The notes: generated by a model from the letters alone, not told the origin. Shown: positions 48,301 through 56,048, counted from the first letter of the stretch. The stretch is DNA of 64,000 nt from Flavobacterium branchiarum (GCF_030409845.1 NZ_JAUFQQ010000003.1:1922001-1986000), one strand, 5' to 3'. A program made the numbers and translations.

Positions 48301-49235
48301 ACAACGGCTCCTGTATTTAGGGTCAATGTTGGCGTTCCAGTTACGGTTACAGCAGATGAAAAGATGACATTAATCGCAATAATATCACCAACTTTATAGG
48401 TTCCGTTTGGAGTAGAAGATGTTACATTGTTGACTTTTGCTCCAAGTTGAAAAATAGGATTCAATCCAGGGAAGGCTACTCCGCCAGGATCAAGGGATTT
48501 CTTTGATGCGAGTATTTCTGTCGTTGTCCAGTTCGACTTTGTCTTGATTGTGGCCAGGATGGATTCTTTTGTTCCTAAAAAAGTTCCATTATAGTTGTTA
48601 TAATCTCCGTGATAACCTGCGGGTGGAGTTCCTGCAATGGTTAATGTTGCATAAAAATCTCCTGCCGCAAGTGTTGCTGGCAGGTAAGAAACGGCGGCAC
48701 CAACAATTCCTGCTGATTGCCATCCGGTAATTGGATCTGAAGGATACGCACCAGGAAGTGGAGTAGACCAGTTAGCAAATCCGTAGATAAAATTAGGACT
48801 TGCATCGTTGCCGCTATAGAGAAACCAGTTGTCTCCAACACCTGCTACAACGGTTCCTGTAGTCCAACCAGTAGCAGTAGTAGTCCCATAGGTATCGAGT
48901 CCAGTCACGGATACAGAAGCCCCACCGGTTATTCCAATGTTAAATAGCGTTCCTGCCGGGATAGGAGTCGTGGTTGTCCAGGTAATTAATCCATCAGAAC
49001 CATTCGCGACCAATAAGGTTGTATTTTCATCCCAGCCTCTATCGGTAATTTTAAGCTCGGTACCTGAAGGGATAACTTTTAAGGCTACAATAGCTAAATT
49101 GACTGTTTGTGCATTACCGTTAAAGCCAACAATCGCAAAATCACCTGGAGTTAATTGTGCGAAAGCACTAAAATTAGTAAAATAAAATAAACAAAATAAA
49201 AGTGGTAATAGTAGATTTTTTTTCATATTTTTCAT
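42351..49235 (-). CDS. Giant T9SS-secreted surface adhesin with Ig-like, Fn3 and eleven MBG repeats
   Basis: A 2294-residue surface protein. A signal peptide ends AFAQ (residue 27). Residues about 28-255 form an unnamed N-terminal domain (LTPGDFAIVGFNGNAQ). Residues about 260-600 hold three SwmB-like Ig repeats (FSEAVTVTGTPTLSLNSG), and about 600-1010 further Ig-like repeats. One Fn3 domain (about 1020-1110, PTGLTGTAGNNQNTITW) and one Big-type domain follow. Residues about 1215-2050 hold eleven MBG repeats of about 77 residues (TKTYGDAD, YTFSPALNGTDTFTG, LDRAPGENIGNYAI). The end (IKIVPNPVKPN... to YFTKNLLVKN) is a type A T9SS sorting domain. Repeats suggest adhesion or biofilm use. In-frame ATG 49226 is an alternative start. 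Confidence 0.92.
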   Translation of the reverse strand: MKNMKKNLLLPLLFCLFYFTNFSAFAQLTPGDFAIVGFNGNAQTVNLAIVALKVIPSGTELKITDRGWDENTTLLVANGSDGLITWTTTTPIPAGTLFNIGITGGASVSVTGLDTYGTTTATGWTTGTVVAGVGDNWFLYSGNDASPNFIYGFANWSTPLPGAYPSDPITGWQSAGIVGAAVSYLPATLAAGDFYATLTIAGTPPAGYHGDYNNYNGTFLGTKESILATIKTKSNWTTTEILASKKSLDPGGVAFPGLNPIFQLGAKVNNVTSSTPNGTYKVGDIIAINVIFSSAVTVTGTPTLTLNTGAVVNYSSGSTTNTLTFNYTVGSGQSTVDLDYSTTTALSLNGGTIKDAGNSDATLTLVAPGSTNSLGNNKNIVIDGIVPTVTSVSSSNANGAYNAGAPININVNFSEAITVTGTPRLELNSGTTINYTSGSGTSTLTFNYIVQAGDASAVLDYTGTTALSLNGGTLKDGAGNNATLTLAVPGTAGSLGANKNIVIDSTSPVVSSVNSSLANGTYKIGNNIPVTVNFSEAVTVTGTPTLSLNSGGTASYSSGSGSTALVFNYTVALNQSIADLDQASTTSLSLAGGTIKDVAGNNANLTLTAPGTAGSLGANKNIVINTTVPAILSITRTGSATTNSTLVEFLLTFSENVTGVNTTDFSITTTGINGPFVTSVIGNNNTSTVTVNTGTGSGTLRLNLNSSGTGIINSIGNEIQVGYSGEVYTIDKTIPTLTTVSITSNNANTEKAKAGDVITFSFTASETISTPVVSIFGNAATVTNTAANNWTATYTTLATDANGVIPFNIAFTDVIGNVGTAVTATTNASSVTYNKTIPTLTTVAIVSNNTSNQTAKTGNTIFLTFTASEVVALPVVTIAGNPAVATSTGENSFVASYTLAGTETEGTINFNIDFTGSTGNAGTTVTTTTNSSSVTYDKTIPTLSTVAIASNNLTTTLAKIGDIITLNFTVSKAINTPTVTIGGIAVTSINSGANNWVATHTVSPMTSEGVLAFNITFSDLPGNAGIPVTATTNSSTVTVDRTAPAAPTGLTGTAGNNQNTITWNASTAPDLGKYMLYGGTTINPTTVIQSIPAGTLTYNHTSLTNGVGYFYRIAAVDLTGNEGAKSGNIVSAPKGSQTITFNPLAASVYGASPITLTATSSSTLGITYTSSNTAVATILGNSITILSSGTTTITAYQSGNSSFLAATPVAHDLVVNKKDIAVAAVPKAKVYGVADPAFTYTFSPALVGIDTFTGILDRAAGENIGNYAIGQGTLALNNNYTLAFTSAELSITAKPIVVTAVAKTKTFTAADPTFTYTFSPALNGTDTFTGNLDRAPGENVGTYAIGQGNLSLASNYQIIYNPANLTVTSKVITVTATANTKTYGDADSLTYTFSPVLNGTDTFTGSLDRAPGENIGNYAITEGTLALSNNYTLAFTSAYLNIIKKTVSVNATAGNKEYGTIDPVFAYTFSPALIGTDTFTGNLDRATGESIGNYAIGQGSLALNNNYTLSFISADLNITKKTVNVNATAGNKEYGTNDPVFAYTFSPALIGTDTFTGNLDRAPGENIGNYAIGQGTLALNNNYILAFTSADLSITVKPIVVTAVAKTKTFTAADPTLTYTFSPALNGTDTFTGNLDRAPGENVGTYAIGQGNLSLASNYQIIYNPANLTVTSQVITVTATAKTKTYGDADSLTYTFSPVLNGTDTFTGNLDRAPGENIGNYAITQGTLALSNNYALAFTSADLNIAKKTVNVNGTTGNKEYGTIDPVFAYTFSPALIGTDTFTGNLDRATGENIGTYSINQGTLALNGNYILNYASANLTIGKKTVTVTADAKTKIFTAADSALTYMFNPALIGTDVFTGNLDRAVGEAVGTYAIGQGNLSLGTNYQITYVPANLTITSQTITVTATAITKVYGDTDPAFTYTFNPPLNGTDTFTGSLDRAVSENVGTYAINQGTLALSGNYTLNYISADLTIGSKTVTVTSASQTKVYGTTDPKLTYTFTPTLVTGDAFTGVLTRAAGKDVGTYEIGQGSLSAGANYGITYVGNDFTITKADQTITWNQTLVSGCDGETTTVLTATSSSGLLVNYTSSNTDVATVTNSLLTFTGYGSATVNALQAGNNNYNTASVVVLPITNSHPNLIRKQFENVIFFDNSSKSFKSYTWYKNGILVPSQTHQFYKENGDLNGTYYAIAEKLDGTLITTCPLTLSPTVEEEYIKIVPNPVKPNANYELLTIISSSRLENTRVEVYSIGGVLMINKTTNQSRVTLEAPSVEGIYIVKMTLANGKYFTKNLLVKN
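43080..45590 (-). repeat. MBG repeat array inside the adhesin, with a 909-base higher-order duplication
   Basis: Eleven coding repeats of roughly 230 bases. Matching strings such as GCAGTAAATGTTTTAGTTTT occur at 44401 and 45310, exactly 909 bases (303 codons) apart. Repeats 2-4 and 6-8 have the same order of subtypes (KPIVVTAVAKT, VITVTATA, KKTVNVN or KKTVSVN), so a four-repeat block was duplicated recently. Confidence 0.85.
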
Positions 49236-50291
49236 TATAAATTACTCTTATAAACAATGGGGGAATCACCGTAAATGTATGTAATAAAACGTATTAACAA
49301 TGCATTTTTTACAGGATTTTAATAAAACAAATCTTTAAAAAAAACATTCCCATATTTGGGATAGAACTTTAAGACTTTTTTACCTAAATTCCATACACTT
49401 GTTGAACTTCTCTTTTTTATAGCCGAGGCAGAACTGTCCAGAAGTCTTATTTCATTAATCTGATGAGACGATTGAATATGGACGAAATTACATTTAACTT
49501 GTGAATTAGTTATAGGTAATTTTACCTGTTTTCAATCTATGATAAATTACATATTCTAGGATGAGATATACCTTATTTTAATGACATTGATTGTTCGGGG
49601 CTTTGTTCCTCAGATGAGCAGATTGAAACTTTAGAGAGCTAAGAAGTCTAGAATAAAAGTCAACTTTCTGTGATCAAGCATAAAAAAAACTCGAAAAATA
49701 GATTAGATATATAAGTTGATTTTAATTTATAAATTTTTAGATAAAATATAAATATTTTTAACTATTATTAAATACCCAATAAATCTTATAATAGTTCTAT
49801 ATTAGTAATTATAAAAATGAAATAATGACTTGAGTTTTAATAAAAGGATTTGATAAACTATTATTTTTAAAAAAACTTCAAAACTTTCATAAGCAGATTA
49901 TTATCTTCGAATTCATTTTTTTTAAATAATATAAAACCATAATAAGAATTTTAAGAAATATGTCATATCCAATTTGCCGAAATAATAGATATGGTGTTAT
50001 TAATAAAAAAAAACCAAGTTATACTACCTTTTAATTATGATAATACAAGTAATTTTCAAAATGTTTTAAGGATAATAATCTCTTAACAAATGAAGGTATT
50101 GATGCCTACAAGGATAAAAGAACTTAGAAACAAGATTTTACCGATCGATATTCAAGGAAGATACCACTGAATTTTTAGACTATTTTTATGATTATTGGTT
50201 TAATAAACAATATATTGAAAATTATCAAATTGATCCTGATTTAAAATTTTCTAAATTATGCTAAATACCCAAAGATTTTAGCGGTAATGCA
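49236..50291. other. Gene-poor 1 kb with a broken coding remnant
   Basis: AT-rich DNA upstream of the adhesin. Near the right end, 50018-50264, plausible coding text is split by frameshifts and stops: NEGIDAYKDKR in one frame and EFLDYFYDYWFNKQYIENYQ in another (50169-50264). It looks like the decayed remnant of a small gene of unknown family. The adhesin promoter should lie within the first 100-200 bases, but no clear core was found. Confidence 0.4.
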
Positions 50292-50846
50292 TTAGTCAAC
50301 GATATTTTTATAATTCTGCTCTCCTAATTTTCCAAATCTATAATAAGTTCTAAGCTCATCAGAAAAAATTCGAATATCTTCTGTTTTAGTCTGAAGAAAA
50401 AAATATTTTTTATACTCTCCGTTTTTTTTATATATTTCGATATAATTTTTAACGCCATTTGATCTTTTGCGTTCCCAAGCACTTATATTACCATTAAATT
50501 TTCCACGAAAATAATCACTTAAAATACTTATTTTTTCAATTTCGTAAATTGAGTAAACATCTAAATCACAAGTGATTTTGTCAGAATCGATAACCAAATA
50601 CCCACTAAAATTTCGATTAGCGGTTTCGCATTTAAAAAAATTACTTGTGAGAAAATAAAGAGAGTATGAAAAAGTAATTATTGCAACAAATATAACTAGT
50701 AAATTAAGGCTTTCTTCATATGTTGGGAATATTGATTTTGCAAAATTTAATAAAAATAGTAGTAACCATAAAAATAATGCTATCAATAAATTCTTATCAA
50801 TCTCAAATGAATTTTCTGGTTTATATATTTGTAGTTTTTTCTCCAT
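50292..50846 (-). CDS. Hypothetical membrane protein with two helices
   Basis: A 184-residue protein of no recognised family. Two membrane helices lie near the N-terminus (NLLIALFLWLLLFLLNFAK and LLVIFVAIITFSYSLYFLTS), followed by a soluble, beta-rich cytoplasmic domain (GYLVIDSDKITCDLDVYSIYEIEKI) that resembles the PH-like domains of small bacterial membrane proteins. ATG 50846 is chosen; ATG 50870 is also in frame. It is the first of the minus-strand series of small genes, and its upstream spacer is one of the recurring types seen there. Confidence 0.7.
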   Translation of the reverse strand: MEKKLQIYKPENSFEIDKNLLIALFLWLLLFLLNFAKSIFPTYEESLNLLVIFVAIITFSYSLYFLTSNFFKCETANRNFSGYLVIDSDKITCDLDVYSIYEIEKISILSDYFRGKFNGNISAWERKRSNGVKNYIEIYKKNGEYKKYFFLQTKTEDIRIFSDELRTYYRFGKLGEQNYKNIVD

Positions 50847-50898
50847 AGTTTCTTGGCTTAGCATCAGCATTATTGACTAACGTCTCTCTTTTAGAGCG

Positions 50899-50987
50899 AG
50901 TTTGGGACAAAATTAAGCACTTTTTGTTGACAGCTAATTTTTTTTTTAGAAATCAAATACCCAAATCGCTTGTCGAATTTGTTAACT
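50899..50987. repeat. Recurring spacer family M, copy 1
   Basis: Shares TTTGGGA(C)xAAATTA at one end and CCAAATCGCTTGT...GTT at the other with spacers at 52730-52842 and 57274-57380. The middle differs in length and sequence. It separates two unrelated minus-strand genes. Confidence 0.55.
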
Positions 50988-51018
50988 TTATTTTATTTTG
51001 TATTTTGGTTAATAGATT

Positions 51019-51762
51019 TTATTTGAATTGCCTAGTTATTTTTCTAATGATTTTTCCAACAAAACTTCTTTTTTTCGTGACATAAAATGAGGTTAAAATC
51101 ATTTGTTCTTTTTCTAAAATTAGTACACCTAAGTCTATTACTTTATTATTCGTACTTATTTCAATTTCTTTCTTCTTAAATTCAATTCCTCCAAATAATA
51201 ATGTAATTTTTTCGTTTTCTACACTTGGTAAGTATTTGATTTTAAAATCTCCATTTTCGTTTGTTGTTGTTCCGATTTTAGTTCCTTTGATGATTACATA
51301 AACGTAAGCATCTGTTAAGTTCGTTTTAGAAATTGAATCATAATATTCAACTTTACCATTTATTGAAATAGAATCATTAGTTATTTCAAATTGTTGCATT
51401 ATTTGTGTACTATTTCCGTTGTCGTTATAAACTTCATTTGATAGATGTTTTTCAGTCGTTTTATTCTCAGAATTAGCAACTGTAGTTGTAGCGATTAAAG
51501 TTGTCAATCCTATAGTTAATGGGATATTCTTCTTTGAACGTTTAATTTCTAACAATTGTTCAGGTAAATAGTACCCACAAGTAGAAAGATTAGTTTCGGA
51601 CATTTTTAAAGCTATTTCGCTAAACGACATTTTAGAAAAATCTACTATTGATTTATCACATTTCTGACACAAACGACCGATTTCATTCGGTTCCATTTCG
51701 TTCCAGTACATATCACATTTTTTTAATCTTTTGAGACTATTTTTAAAATTGTCTAGTTCCAT
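51019..51762 (-). CDS. Carboxypeptidase-like regulatory domain protein with N-terminal Cys motif
   Basis: A 247-residue protein. The N-terminal 60 residues carry Cys17 and a CQKCDKSIVDFSKMS motif, a zinc-ribbon-like region known from many flavobacterial proteins of this architecture. One hydrophobic segment (IPLTIGLTTLIATTTVA) follows, then a carboxypeptidase-like regulatory beta-sandwich (about 130-215: GTKIGTTTNENGDFKI). It probably sits in the inner membrane with the sandwich in the periplasm. No partner is adjacent. A TATATTTG promoter core in a recurring context lies about 100 bases upstream. Confidence 0.8.
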   Translation of the reverse strand: MELDNFKNSLKRLKKCDMYWNEMEPNEIGRLCQKCDKSIVDFSKMSFSEIALKMSETNLSTCGYYLPEQLLEIKRSKKNIPLTIGLTTLIATTTVANSENKTTEKHLSNEVYNDNGNSTQIMQQFEITNDSISINGKVEYYDSISKTNLTDAYVYVIIKGTKIGTTTNENGDFKIKYLPSVENEKITLLFGGIEFKKKEIEISTNNKVIDLGVLILEKEQMILTSFYVTKKRSFVGKIIRKITRQFK

Positions 51763-51860
51763 TTCTTGATTTTTTTACCTTACAGATTGCTTACATATAT
51801 TTGATAAAATCAGACAAAATAACTTAATTATGAAAGACTAACGTCGTAATTGATTTAAAC

Positions 51861-51890
51861 CAAATATATGATAATTCTTTATAACTCATT
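51861..51890 (-). promoter_or_regulatory. Recurring promoter motif N, copy 1
   Basis: On the minus strand this reads GAGTTATAAAGAATTATCA followed by TATATTTG, about 100 bases before the start at 51762. Near-identical text lies upstream of the genes starting at 57963 and 63819. Confidence 0.55.
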
Positions 51891-52008
51891 AAAAGGATTT
51901 TATATTTATTGACTGAGATTGTGGCATTACAGTGCTGACATTGATTACAAAACGGAGTGTTGTAATTGGAAATTATAGGTGAGTAATGAGAATAATTCTT
52001 TTTTTTTA

Positions 52009-52038
52009 TTGTTTAACCATAAAAAGTCCGTACATTTG
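52009..52038 (+). promoter_or_regulatory. Promoter of tRNA-fMet copy 2
   Basis: TTG (52009-52011), 19 bases, then TACATTTG (52031-52038). It has the same spacing as at copy 1. Confidence 0.75.
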
Positions 52039-52050
52039 CACCCGAAACAA

Positions 52051-52123
52051 CGCGGGATAGAGCAGTAGGCAGCTCGTCGGGCTCATAACCCGAAGGTCAC
52101 AGGTTCGAGTCCTGTTCCCGCTA
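52051..52123 (+). tRNA. Initiator tRNA-Met (CAT), copy 2
   Basis: Identical to the copy at 40752 in all 73 bases, and identical for 92 bases including the leader CACCCGAAACAA (52035-52126). It is intact, with its own promoter and terminator, so both copies look functional. Confidence 0.97.
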
Positions 52124-52127
52124 CTAC

Positions 52128-52158
52128 AAAGAGAACTTTTTTTTAAGTTCTCTTTTTT
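52128..52158 (+). terminator. Terminator after tRNA-fMet copy 2
   Basis: An 11-base stem (AAAGAGAACTT with AAGTTCTCTTT) followed by a T-run, 4 bases after the tRNA. Confidence 0.82.
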
Positions 52159-52319
52159 TATGTCCTAAGATCAAGGATTTACACTACTTTCCTATTTTTA
52201 TTTTTTTAACTTTCTATTGTTCTGGATCAGGTTCAAAAGTTGTGTTTATGCAAAAATGTTAGTTAATCTAAAGAGGAAGAATTTAAATATCAAGACGAAT
52301 CTTGTGGGACAAATGCAGT

Positions 52320-52682
52320 TTAGTCTTGCCATACATCAATTTCTATAACTCTTTCGTTTTCAAATTTTATGATTAAACTTCCAGTATTAATTCCAATTTT
52401 ACTGTAACCAAGATAATATGTGAATTTCTTTTCTGTTGAAAAATCACTGTCAGGTTTTCCAAGTAAATTAAAAATTTGATTTTTAGACATCCCAATTAAC
52501 TTATAATTATTCCGCAAACTATTCATCATGTCCCAACGCAATGACATGTTGTCTTCAATATTTAAATTTGCATTTTTCCATTTATAAGGGTCAAATTTTT
52601 CTCCAGAAATTTTACCGCTGAATCCTAAAACGCAAATAAACACTGTTACAATGACAATTATAAAAATATTATTTTTTTTCAT
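52320..52682 (-). CDS. Small exported protein with a SmpA/OmlA-like fold
   Basis: A 120-residue protein. An N-terminal hydrophobic segment (IFIIVIVTVFICVLGFSG) is either a signal peptide or a membrane anchor. The pattern LIGMSKNQIFNLLGKPDSDF followed by a beta-rich tail (FTYYLGYSKIG, LIIKFENERVIEIDVW) resembles the SmpA/OmlA (BamE-like) fold that is widespread in small envelope proteins. No specific function can be given. It stands alone on the minus strand between the tRNA and a repeated spacer. Confidence 0.7.
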   Translation of the reverse strand: MKKNNIFIIVIVTVFICVLGFSGKISGEKFDPYKWKNANLNIEDNMSLRWDMMNSLRNNYKLIGMSKNQIFNLLGKPDSDFSTEKKFTYYLGYSKIGINTGSLIIKFENERVIEIDVWQD

Positions 52683-52729
52683 TTAATTACTTATGTTTTA
52701 AATTGCCTATAAGATTCCCTTGAAACAAG

Positions 52730-52842
52730 TTGTTGAGACTAAATTAAGCCTTCTTTTCGGAATTGTGTATACATTCCAATTATAAGACGATTTTTAAATT
52801 AGACCAAATGTCAAAATCTAATATAGCAAGTGTTATTGGTTG
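52730..52842. repeat. Recurring spacer family M, copy 2
   Basis: Contains GAGACTAAATTAAGCC, CTTCTTTTCGGAATT and, 50 bases on, GACCAAATGTCAAAATC with TAGCAAGTGTTATTGG. The same ordered elements occur at 57274-57380, and in a more diverged form at 50899-50987. Confidence 0.6.
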
Positions 52843-52930
52843 GTTTTGTTAAAATTATGATTCTAACTGTAATTTTGTAAATTTCCGTTGGGGAATTCCA
52901 AATTTCAAGTTTCTGCTTCGCAATCAAAAG

Positions 52931-53425
52931 TTACTCATTGATGATAGGAGGAGGAACTGGAAACATTTTATCAAATTCATCAAATTTTATTTTTCGATCT
53001 ATCGTTTTGAGTTGTTTGTAACTTTGTAAACGATCGATGCATTCTTCAAATTTCCAAAACTCTCCTGGTCCTTTACCACCATGTAACATTAATCTTTTAT
53101 TGTCAATTGAAAAAGCTATCGTTGTTCCATCTTCTATTTGGTTATTTGAAATGACTGAATCTTTGATAGGGAACTTAAGTTCACATATTAAACTATCTAA
53201 TATTTTTTTCTCATCCTGTTCGAGTATAAAATAGCTTAATACTTTTTGTTGAAATGGATTGTCGTTTAAATAGTAAACTGTATCTGAGGAGTTAAATTTT
53301 AATCTATAAAGCGTTTTGATATTTCCTTTTGAATAAGTAAAATTTGTGTAACAATTTTTCTTATTCTCTTCACAACTGCAGAGTAAAACTAATATTATTA
53401 TTATTATTGTAAGAAGTTTTTTCAT
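52931..53425 (-). CDS. Hypothetical lipoprotein
   Basis: A 164-residue protein with a lipobox (LVLLCSC) and no recognised domain. Visible features are a predicted beta-rich core (YRLKFNSSDTVYYLN, GTTIAFSIDNKRLMLHGGKG) and a proline-rich end (FPVPPPIINE). ATG 53425 places the lipoprotein signal at the N-terminus; an ATG at 53449 is also in frame. The upstream spacer is duplicated before the gene that starts at 55819. Confidence 0.7.
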   Translation of the reverse strand: MKKLLTIIIIILVLLCSCEENKKNCYTNFTYSKGNIKTLYRLKFNSSDTVYYLNDNPFQQKVLSYFILEQDEKKILDSLICELKFPIKDSVISNNQIEDGTTIAFSIDNKRLMLHGGKGPGEFWKFEECIDRLQSYKQLKTIDRKIKFDEFDKMFPVPPPIINE

Positions 53426-53560
53426 TTTTAAAATATTATTTTTTACCAACTATTATTTTTTTTAACTATTTTAATTTGAGTAATTTAAATCTGTTTATTC
53501 TATGCTAACTTATTTATTTATTTATATATATGTGTAACAATATTCCTCAAATTATTCAAA

Positions 53561-53770
53561 TTAGGGTAGATATGTGTCATGAATTTTAAACATTATTTGT
53601 TTCACATATATTAACTATAAATTATCAAAATATCTTTTATTTTATTGATGCTTTTTTATACTTATAAAATTGACGATACAAGAAATAAAATAGAAAAAAA
53701 TTAGATGCGCATTATAAAATATTATAATCTAAGACAATCTAGTTAGATACTTAAATGCTTCCCACTACTA
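53561..53770. repeat. Duplicated spacer family P, copy 1
   Basis: Shares AATTAGGG(T/A)AGATAT, ACATTATTT or ATTATTTATTT-type text, TATAAATTAT, CTTTTATTT and GATACTTAAATG with 55918-56048, in the same order, and ends in the same AAGCTTCAGA hairpin. It is positioned between two unrelated minus-strand genes. Confidence 0.6.
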
Positions 53771-53806
53771 ACACAAAAGCTTCAGATTTCTCTGAAGCTT
53801 TTGTGT
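53771..53806. terminator. Perfect 16-base hairpin, likely terminator
   Basis: ACACAAAAGCTTCAGA pairs exactly with TCTGAAGCTTTTGTGT around a TTTC loop. It lies 110 bases past the end of the minus-strand gene at 53916. The same core hairpin recurs at 56049. Confidence 0.7.
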
Positions 53807-53915
53807 TTACATTAGTTTTTATAAATTGACATAAATACAAGCTAGACTACTAAAAATTATGTACTTTTCTTATTGATTTAGATTGCAGTGCGAAGTTAGA
53901 AAACAATTGTCGTTT

Positions 53916-54623
53916 TTATTTATTCAACTCTTTTTCAATTTCTTTAATAAGTTCAATTGCTCTTGGCTTTGTGTTTTTATCATAAACCCTTATGTTATTG
54001 TTACCTAGTTTGACAAGAAATTCAACTGTCATTTTGAATTTTGGATCTGAATATAACTCTTGTTCTGATTTATCTGCATTTTCTATCATTTTATCAAAAC
54101 ACTTAAATAAAAATTCATTGTAATATTTATCGACTTCGTTTATTGCTGGTACAAATATTTGGTAATAATTTAAGATTTTTTGTTTTAATTTTTCGTCTTC
54201 AATATATCCAATTTTACCACTTGATTTAAAACCTTCATAATTACCAATGTTCATTTTTGGTCCATGTGAATAAATTGGAAAATTTACTTTATTATTAGAT
54301 TTATAAATACTGTCAAGTTGGTGAGTAGTTAGTGTTAAAATTTTTTCATAGTCTATGTTAGACTTTTTGTATGCTTCCTTTTCAATTTCAATGTTTTCTA
54401 CATCATTTTGCAAATCATTCTTTAAATTTTCAAGAAAAACTGACACTTCTTCTTGTTGATGTCTGTGTTCGCTCCAACTGTGTAGCGATATTGAAAGTGT
54501 TACGGCAAAAACGATTATAAAAATTTCTATGATTATTTCTTTCGCTTTCTCTCCCAATGTGTGTTTAGAATTTTTAACAGTTTTATAAATTTTTCCTGAA
54601 TGTTTCGTTATTTCTTCTTGCAT
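53916..54623 (-). CDS. Membrane-anchored protein, DUF6090-like
   Basis: A 235-residue protein with a single membrane helix near the N-terminus (EIIIEIFIIVFAVTLSISLHSW) preceded by a short charged region, then a long, mostly helical soluble part with coiled-coil character (FLENLKNDLQNDVENIEIEKEAYKK, split here as FLENLKNDLQNDVE and IEIEKEAYKK). The arrangement matches DUF6090-type proteins that are frequent in marine and soil flavobacteria and have no known function. It is 59 bases from the next minus-strand gene and may share its transcript. Confidence 0.72.
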   Translation of the reverse strand: MQEEITKHSGKIYKTVKNSKHTLGEKAKEIIIEIFIIVFAVTLSISLHSWSEHRHQQEEVSVFLENLKNDLQNDVENIEIEKEAYKKSNIDYEKILTLTTHQLDSIYKSNNKVNFPIYSHGPKMNIGNYEGFKSSGKIGYIEDEKLKQKILNYYQIFVPAINEVDKYYNEFLFKCFDKMIENADKSEQELYSDPKFKMTVEFLVKLGNNNIRVYDKNTKPRAIELIKEIEKELNK

Positions 54624-54682
54624 AATTTTTTGATAAAAATATTTTTTGATTAGTTTGTTTTTACGACGGTGGTTATTTGTTG

Positions 54683-55819
54683 TTATTTTATCGAGATTTC
54701 TTTACTTTTAGTCACTTTAGGAATATAAATAAGATAATCATATCCTTTTATAACTCTCGATAAGTATGCATCATCTACTTTTAGCTTGTTTTGTAAAATT
54801 GATTTCTTTAGAGGTCTTAAATCGAAACAATACCATTGGTCATCTTTTAGTACATTTAGAAAAGATTTAAAACTAGTGTCATCACTTTCATCTTCTCCTT
54901 TTCCTATAAGCATTATATGCAACGATTTCCTAAAACTTGCCTCTTCAACATTAAGAACTAAGTTACCTATATCATATATATCAGTTTTCATTAATATGGT
55001 TTCACCTTTTGGTAGATGGACTGCACCAAATTTGAAAAGATTCTTTTTGTCTTTCCAATCAGGCAGTTGGTTTAGCAAGATATTTTTCATCAATTGAATC
55101 CTTAAAGGATGATTTCTATTAATATAAATCTCTCTACTTAACTTTAATGCCTCTATTTGTTTTCGCTCATTATCAGTAAGTTTTAATTTTAACAACAAAT
55201 CTATTTTTTGAAGACAATCTTCGGATAATAGGTAGAATTTTTCAAGACCTTCTTTAGATGCAGCTAGTTTGGAGTTAAGAAGCATTTGCTCATATAGCTC
55301 TATTACTTTTTTATTTTTTGAAGTTTCTTTTAAAGTTGAAATTATCATTTGATCTGCAAAAATGCTAATTTGCTCGGCACCATATATTTTGGTATTGCGT
55401 TTAACTAAATCCTTAAACAAGTTAAATTCGGGTTGATACTCTAAGAAAGAAAAGTTTGTACTATATTGTTTAACAAAAAAATCAAGCTGTTCGGCAGATA
55501 GAGTCTTAACTTTTTTTTCGATTATATCTACTGAATATGGATCAACCTCAAGAAAATAGTTGTCAAACTTAACCTCATTGATAATAGCATTTGTGAAATA
55601 AGGAATTTCGTTTGTAAAATGACTTTCTCCCAACAAAACCGAATTAGATTCTTTTATTTCATTTAGCAAAATATCCCATCCTTTTCCCTGAAAAGAAGCG
55701 GTTTTATCATTTTGGAAAGGAAAACTATTCTTTTGAACTAAACTGTCAAGTAATACATTTTGAGAATAAATAAAATTTGCAATGAATATTGTAAGAAGTA
55801 AGAGTATTTTTCTTTTCAT
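54683..55819 (-). CDS. Exported protein of the EreA/ChaN/TraB-like superfamily
   Basis: A 378-residue secreted protein with signal peptide MKRKILLLLTIFIANFIYSQ. Two motifs recall the superfamily that unites erythromycin esterase, ChaN and TraB/GumN/Tiki proteins: VLLGESHFTNE (a GExH motif) and FGAVHLPKGE (a GAxH motif). YLEVDPYS-like (NYFLEVDPYS) and a helical middle agree with that fold. Whether it is hydrolytic is unknown, and resistance activity should not be assumed. It ends 59 bases before the DUF6090-like gene, and its upstream spacer belongs to the duplicated family P. Confidence 0.65.
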   Translation of the reverse strand: MKRKILLLLTIFIANFIYSQNVLLDSLVQKNSFPFQNDKTASFQGKGWDILLNEIKESNSVLLGESHFTNEIPYFTNAIINEVKFDNYFLEVDPYSVDIIEKKVKTLSAEQLDFFVKQYSTNFSFLEYQPEFNLFKDLVKRNTKIYGAEQISIFADQMIISTLKETSKNKKVIELYEQMLLNSKLAASKEGLEKFYLLSEDCLQKIDLLLKLKLTDNERKQIEALKLSREIYINRNHPLRIQLMKNILLNQLPDWKDKKNLFKFGAVHLPKGETILMKTDIYDIGNLVLNVEEASFRKSLHIMLIGKGEDESDDTSFKSFLNVLKDDQWYCFDLRPLKKSILQNKLKVDDAYLSRVIKGYDYLIYIPKVTKSKEISIK

Positions 55820-55917
55820 GTTGTATTATCTTTTTTTTGGGTTGTTATTTGTTTTTAAGGTTTTTGAAAATTGCTCTAACTTATTTATGATTGTAATAAA
55901 ACCACATAAAACGTCCA

Positions 55918-56048
55918 TAATTAGGGAAGATATATGTGATAAGTATTACATATTATTTATTTTCAAATATATAATTTTTCTATTATAAATTATTCAAAAA
56001 AGCTTTTATTTAGTTGGATGTTTTTGATACTTAAATGAATGTAGTTAA
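55918..56048. repeat. Duplicated spacer family P, copy 2
   Basis: The counterpart of 53561-53770: AATTAGGGAAGATATATGTG, then TTATTTATTTTC, TATAAATTAT, AGCTTTTATTTAG and GATACTTAAATG, followed by the same hairpin. Confidence 0.6.

Noticed and set aside
45969..49185. Several plus-strand ORFs of 60-131 codons inside the adhesin region
   Set aside because: They are antisense shadows of the repetitive adhesin gene, with hydrophobic low-information translations.
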